Assembly: GCF_002252445.1 (NCBI RefSeq)
Contig: NZ_NNRJ01000015.1
Span: 186,001-250,000 of the forward strand
DNA from: Brucella thiophenivorans
GTDB taxonomy: Bacteria > Pseudomonadota > Alphaproteobacteria > Rhizobiales > Rhizobiaceae
Direction: 5' to 3'
DNA: 64,000 bases
This document shows, one piece after another, positions 61,039 to 64,000 of the stretch. The notes beneath the pieces were generated by a model. That model was not told the DNA's origin and ran no database searches. It saw nothing but the letters and a program-made list of their open reading frames with translations. The position numbers and the translations under genes were made by a program. Position 1 is the first letter of the stretch. The number at the start of each line of letters is the position of its first letter.

Positions 61039-64000
61039 ATGCCGGAATTGTCTTCTTCGCCGTCTAATTCGTCCATTACAGATCGTAAGACTTCGGATCA
61101 GATTCCGCCCGAACAACCTTCCCCTATACGTGCGCTTTACAAAAGCGAGGATGAGCTGCGTGACCTCGCAGCCTCCGTTGCGCGCGGTGAAGAACTGGCA
61201 TTGCCTGGTTATCTGTCTATGGATTTCGATCAGCGTCTGTCTGAAAATGGCAAGCTGATCCTGCATGCTTATCGTTCGTCCGATGCGGCTTCTCGCGCAG
61301 GCGAAACGATTACGCCGGCTGCGCAATGGCTGCTCGATAATCATTACCAGATTGACAAGACGGTCCAGCAGACCCGCCGCGATCTTCCGCGCAAATTCAT
61401 TCGGCAATTGCCGCCTTACGCTTCCCACGATGAAAAATTTAAGGACATGCCGCGTATTTTCGCGTTGGCATGGCTCTATGTTGCGCATACAGACAGCAAT
61501 TTCTCACTGAAATCGCTTACCGCACTCGTGCAGGGCTTCCAGACTGTCGAACCGCTCAAAATCGGTGAATTATGGGCGCTGCCGTCGGCTGTGCGCTATT
61601 TTCTGATCGAGAATGCGCGTCGTCTGGCGCTGCGTGTGGATCGTGCGCGCAATATGCGCAATCTCGCCAATACCGCAGCAGACCGCATCGTGGTTGCCAC
61701 CGATGGCGATGAACTTGACACCGTTCTTGCGCAATATGCGCAGGCTGCACGTGACAGCACTTTTGCAACACATCTTCTTTATCGCCTGCGCAGCGCTTCT
61801 ACCGATACATCGGCTGCAGCAAGCTGGCTTGAGCGTATTCTTGAGCAGGAAGGCAGCAATCCAGAAGACGCCATCGTTGAAGAACACGCGCGCCAGTCGA
61901 CCGGCGGCGTCACGATGGGTAACGTCATTACAAGTCTGAAAAGAATTGACGATATTGACTGGGAAACCTGGTTTGAAACCGTCAATGAGGTCGATGCGAT
62001 CCTGCGCGACCACAGCGATTTCGAACTTTTGGATTTTCGCTCGCGCAACGCCTATCGCGTGACGATCGAAAAGCTCGCGCGCTTTTCAAACATGAGCGAA
62101 ATCGACATCACCTGGGCCGCTCTCAAGCTTGCCGAAGAAAGCAAGTTGGCTGGATCAGAGGTGAATGGGCAGGAAGGCAGAGGCTCTATTGCCTATTACC
62201 TTTCCGGTGAAGGCCGTACAGAGCTTGAAGAAGTCTGCGGATATAAGGCGCCATTCGGTGTCAAAGTCCTGCGCTTTTATCGCAATCTTGGCCTGCTCGG
62301 TTTCTTCATCCCGACAGCAATTTTTACGATCCTGATCCTGTTCGGTGTTAATTATTGCATGAGCAGAGCAGGGCTTTCAGCTGACTGGCGCTTGTTGTTC
62401 ACGCTGCTGGCGCTTTTCCCGGCAATGGACGCGTCCTATTCGTTGTTCAATGCGCTGGTGCCGTGGTTTGTCCAGCCGACACGTCTGATTGGTTTTGAGT
62501 ATAAGGACGGGCTTCCCGTTGAGGCGCGCACACTGGTCGCTGTGCCAACGCTGATCAACTCGCGTGATTCCATCGACGAGCAAATTCGCAATCTTGAAGT
62601 CCATTATCTCACCAATCCGAAGGGCGAGATTTATTTCGCGCTGGTCAGTGACTGGGTCGATGCTCAGCAGGAAATTACCCCTGCGGATATGGAAATCTAT
62701 GAATATGCGCGTGATGAAGTTGCCAAGCTCAATGAGCATTATACCGGCAACGAACAACCACGCTTCTTCCTGCTGCATCGCCGTCGTCTGTATAATGAGA
62801 AGCAGAGCTGCTGGATGGGCTGGGAGCGCAAGCGCGGCAAGCTTCATGAGCTGAACCTGCTTTTGCGCGGCGATCAGGACACGAGCTTTTTCCCACCGGA
62901 TGAGCGCCTGCCGAAAGACGTCAAATTCGTCATGACGCTGGACGCGGATACGCGGCTTACGCCTGAATCCGTGACCAATCTGGTTGGCAAGCTCAGTCAT
63001 CCGCTCAATCGCCCTGTCTTTGATGAAAAGACCGGCAAGGTTGTGCGCGGCTATGGCATCTTGCAGCCTCGGGTAACGCCATCGTTGACAACCGGCGATG
63101 AAGCCTCGTTTCTGCAGCGCGTATTCTCGGTCAATCGCGGTATTGATCCGTATGTCTTTGCCGTTTCTGATTCCTATCAGGATCTGCTGGGTGAAGGCAG
63201 CTTTACCGGTAAAGGCTTGTATGACATCGACGCTTTTGAAACCGCGTTGAAAGGCCGTGTGCCGGAAAACACGCTTTTGAGCCACGATTTGCTGGAGGGC
63301 GGTTATGCTCGTGCAGCGCTGGTCAGCGATGTCGAAGTGGTTGAAGATTATCCGACCGGCTATAATGTCGACGTATCGCGTCATCACCGCTGGGCGCGTG
63401 GCGACTGGCAACTTCTGCCATGGCTGTTTTCAACAGGCCGCGGTGTCAGTGCTATTACCCGCTGGAAGATGGTCGACAATCTGCGCCGTTCGCTCAACCC
63501 GATCCTTTGGTTGATCGCAGCCATCGTCGGCTGGAGCGTGTTGCCAATTGGACCGGCTGCTGTCTGGCAGGGCTTCCTGATCGTCAGCATGTTTGTGGCA
63601 CCGACTTTCGGTATTGTCACCAACCTCATCCCATCCAACATGGACTATTCGCTGAAGGGGCATGCACAGTCGGTTCTAACCGATATAGCGCTTGGTACGG
63701 CCGATGTGGCGCTGCGCACGACTTTTATTGCGCATTCGGCGTTTCTTATGGCCGATGCTATTGCCCGCACGATCTATCGCCTGTTTGTCTCACGCCGCGA
63801 TCTTCTGGAATGGCGCACAGCGGCACAGGCCAAGTCGTCGCCTGACACGCTTTTGTTCTATTTCCAGCTGATGTGGCCAGCCGTCGTCATTGCAGGTCTT
63901 GCGATTTTCATGCCGCTTGCAGCGCAAAGCCATGCGGCAATGATTGCAGCGCCTTTTGCAGTGATCTGGTTTGCGTCACCCCTGATTGCGTGGCTGGTGA
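61039..64000 (+). CDS. cgs: cyclic beta-1,2-glucan synthase (N-terminal part, partial)
   Basis: The frame opens at ATG 61039 and stays open to the window end, giving 987 residues of a protein that is about 2800-2900 residues in this family (Cgs/NdvB/ChvB). It makes the periplasmic cyclic glucan needed for osmoadaptation and host interaction. Seen here: an N-terminal cytosolic region, a first helix pair near residues 415-475, and the glycosyltransferase 84 domain with FVMTLDADTRLTP (Asp635, Asp637) and the RHHRWARGDWQ motif (781-791), followed by further membrane helices. AAGG precedes the start. The chain-length and cyclisation domains lie beyond the window. Confidence 0.93.
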   Translation, partial: MPELSSSPSNSSITDRKTSDQIPPEQPSPIRALYKSEDELRDLAASVARGEELALPGYLSMDFDQRLSENGKLILHAYRSSDAASRAGETITPAAQWLLDNHYQIDKTVQQTRRDLPRKFIRQLPPYASHDEKFKDMPRIFALAWLYVAHTDSNFSLKSLTALVQGFQTVEPLKIGELWALPSAVRYFLIENARRLALRVDRARNMRNLANTAADRIVVATDGDELDTVLAQYAQAARDSTFATHLLYRLRSASTDTSAAASWLERILEQEGSNPEDAIVEEHARQSTGGVTMGNVITSLKRIDDIDWETWFETVNEVDAILRDHSDFELLDFRSRNAYRVTIEKLARFSNMSEIDITWAALKLAEESKLAGSEVNGQEGRGSIAYYLSGEGRTELEEVCGYKAPFGVKVLRFYRNLGLLGFFIPTAIFTILILFGVNYCMSRAGLSADWRLLFTLLALFPAMDASYSLFNALVPWFVQPTRLIGFEYKDGLPVEARTLVAVPTLINSRDSIDEQIRNLEVHYLTNPKGEIYFALVSDWVDAQQEITPADMEIYEYARDEVAKLNEHYTGNEQPRFFLLHRRRLYNEKQSCWMGWERKRGKLHELNLLLRGDQDTSFFPPDERLPKDVKFVMTLDADTRLTPESVTNLVGKLSHPLNRPVFDEKTGKVVRGYGILQPRVTPSLTTGDEASFLQRVFSVNRGIDPYVFAVSDSYQDLLGEGSFTGKGLYDIDAFETALKGRVPENTLLSHDLLEGGYARAALVSDVEVVEDYPTGYNVDVSRHHRWARGDWQLLPWLFSTGRGVSAITRWKMVDNLRRSLNPILWLIAAIVGWSVLPIGPAAVWQGFLIVSMFVAPTFGIVTNLIPSNMDYSLKGHAQSVLTDIALGTADVALRTTFIAHSAFLMADAIARTIYRLFVSRRDLLEWRTAAQAKSSPDTLLFYFQLMWPAVVIAGLAIFMPLAAQSHAAMIAAPFAVIWFASPLIAWLV

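Noticed and set aside
62377-63411. Open frame of about 344 codons antisense to the glucan synthase
   Set aside because: It lies wholly within the conserved glycosyltransferase domain of the opposite strand and has no family features.

Overview
The window is a contiguous piece of an alphaproteobacterial chromosome, most likely from the Brucellaceae (the Brucella/Ochrobactrum group). The reasons are a cyclic beta-1,2-glucan synthase, an IalB-family protein, an imuA-imuB-dnaE2 cassette with an alphaproteobacterial SOS box, several small proteins of rhizobial type, and at least five near-complete 103-105 bp palindromic repeats (plus two partial or variant copies and one diverged copy) that look like the Bru-RS elements described in Brucella. 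The species call is inference; I saw no rRNA or tRNA gene. Nothing looks like a phage, plasmid, integrated element with an integrase, or CRISPR array.

Layout. 1-1.3 kb: end of a cytochrome bo ubiquinol oxidase operon (cyoB'-cyoC-cyoD). 1.7-9.4 kb: a secreted SH3-domain protein, then the tamA-tamB outer-membrane assembly pair. 9.5-13.6 kb: a Tat-type L,D-transpeptidase, three small unknown genes, a periplasmic copper protein that fuses YcnI and PCuAC domains, a DUF2946-like protein and glyoxalase I. 13.7-20.7 kb: a cysteine-free Mrp ATPase, phosphoglucomutase, a small-molecule kinase, a fumarylacetoacetate-hydrolase-family enzyme, small proteins, a lytic transglycosylase and a hemolysin III-type membrane protein. 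20.8-26.4 kb: the SOS mutagenesis operon. 26.5-29.2 kb: a MarR regulator with a small partner gene, and a ParD-like antitoxin-type gene coupled to a methionine aminopeptidase. 29.3-37.4 kb: argG, a LysE exporter, rlmN, ialB, a YkvA protein, an unknown protein that may be a cysteine hydrolase, phhB, an LMW phosphatase, thpR and tesA. 37.5-44.2 kb: a YbbA/YbbP ABC exporter, a BAX-inhibitor-1 gene behind a structured leader RNA, an acetyltransferase, DUF2794 and DUF1223 proteins. 44.3-52.2 kb: acnA, the cytochrome c maturation genes ccmABCD-ccmG, and ilvD. 52.4-56 kb: signalling genes (a lone receiver domain, a lone RAM domain, a diguanylate cyclase) and two small secreted proteins. 56.4-60.5 kb: a sulfate ABC transporter. 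61-64 kb: the first third of the cyclic glucan synthase, which runs off the window.

How it fits together. Much of the content serves the envelope (TamAB, L,D-transpeptidase, lytic transglycosylase, Pgm-derived sugar nucleotides, cyclic glucan) and aerobic respiration (bo oxidase, cytochrome c maturation, aconitase, copper handling). Most genes are ordinary core genes. The most unusual signals are in the DNA between them: ~100-bp palindromic elements whose TA ends coincide with the stop codons of neighbouring genes (in one case both ends supply stops for two convergent genes), a tandem pair of 74-76 bp palindromes with compensating differences, a three-way-junction leader RNA, and a hairpin that would hide the aconitase ribosome binding site. 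Among proteins, the points of interest are the Mrp ATPase with no cysteine, the ParD-like/MetAP pair, the YcnI-PCuAC fusion, a receiver domain coupled to an HPD-containing protein, and the orphan putative cysteine hydrolase.
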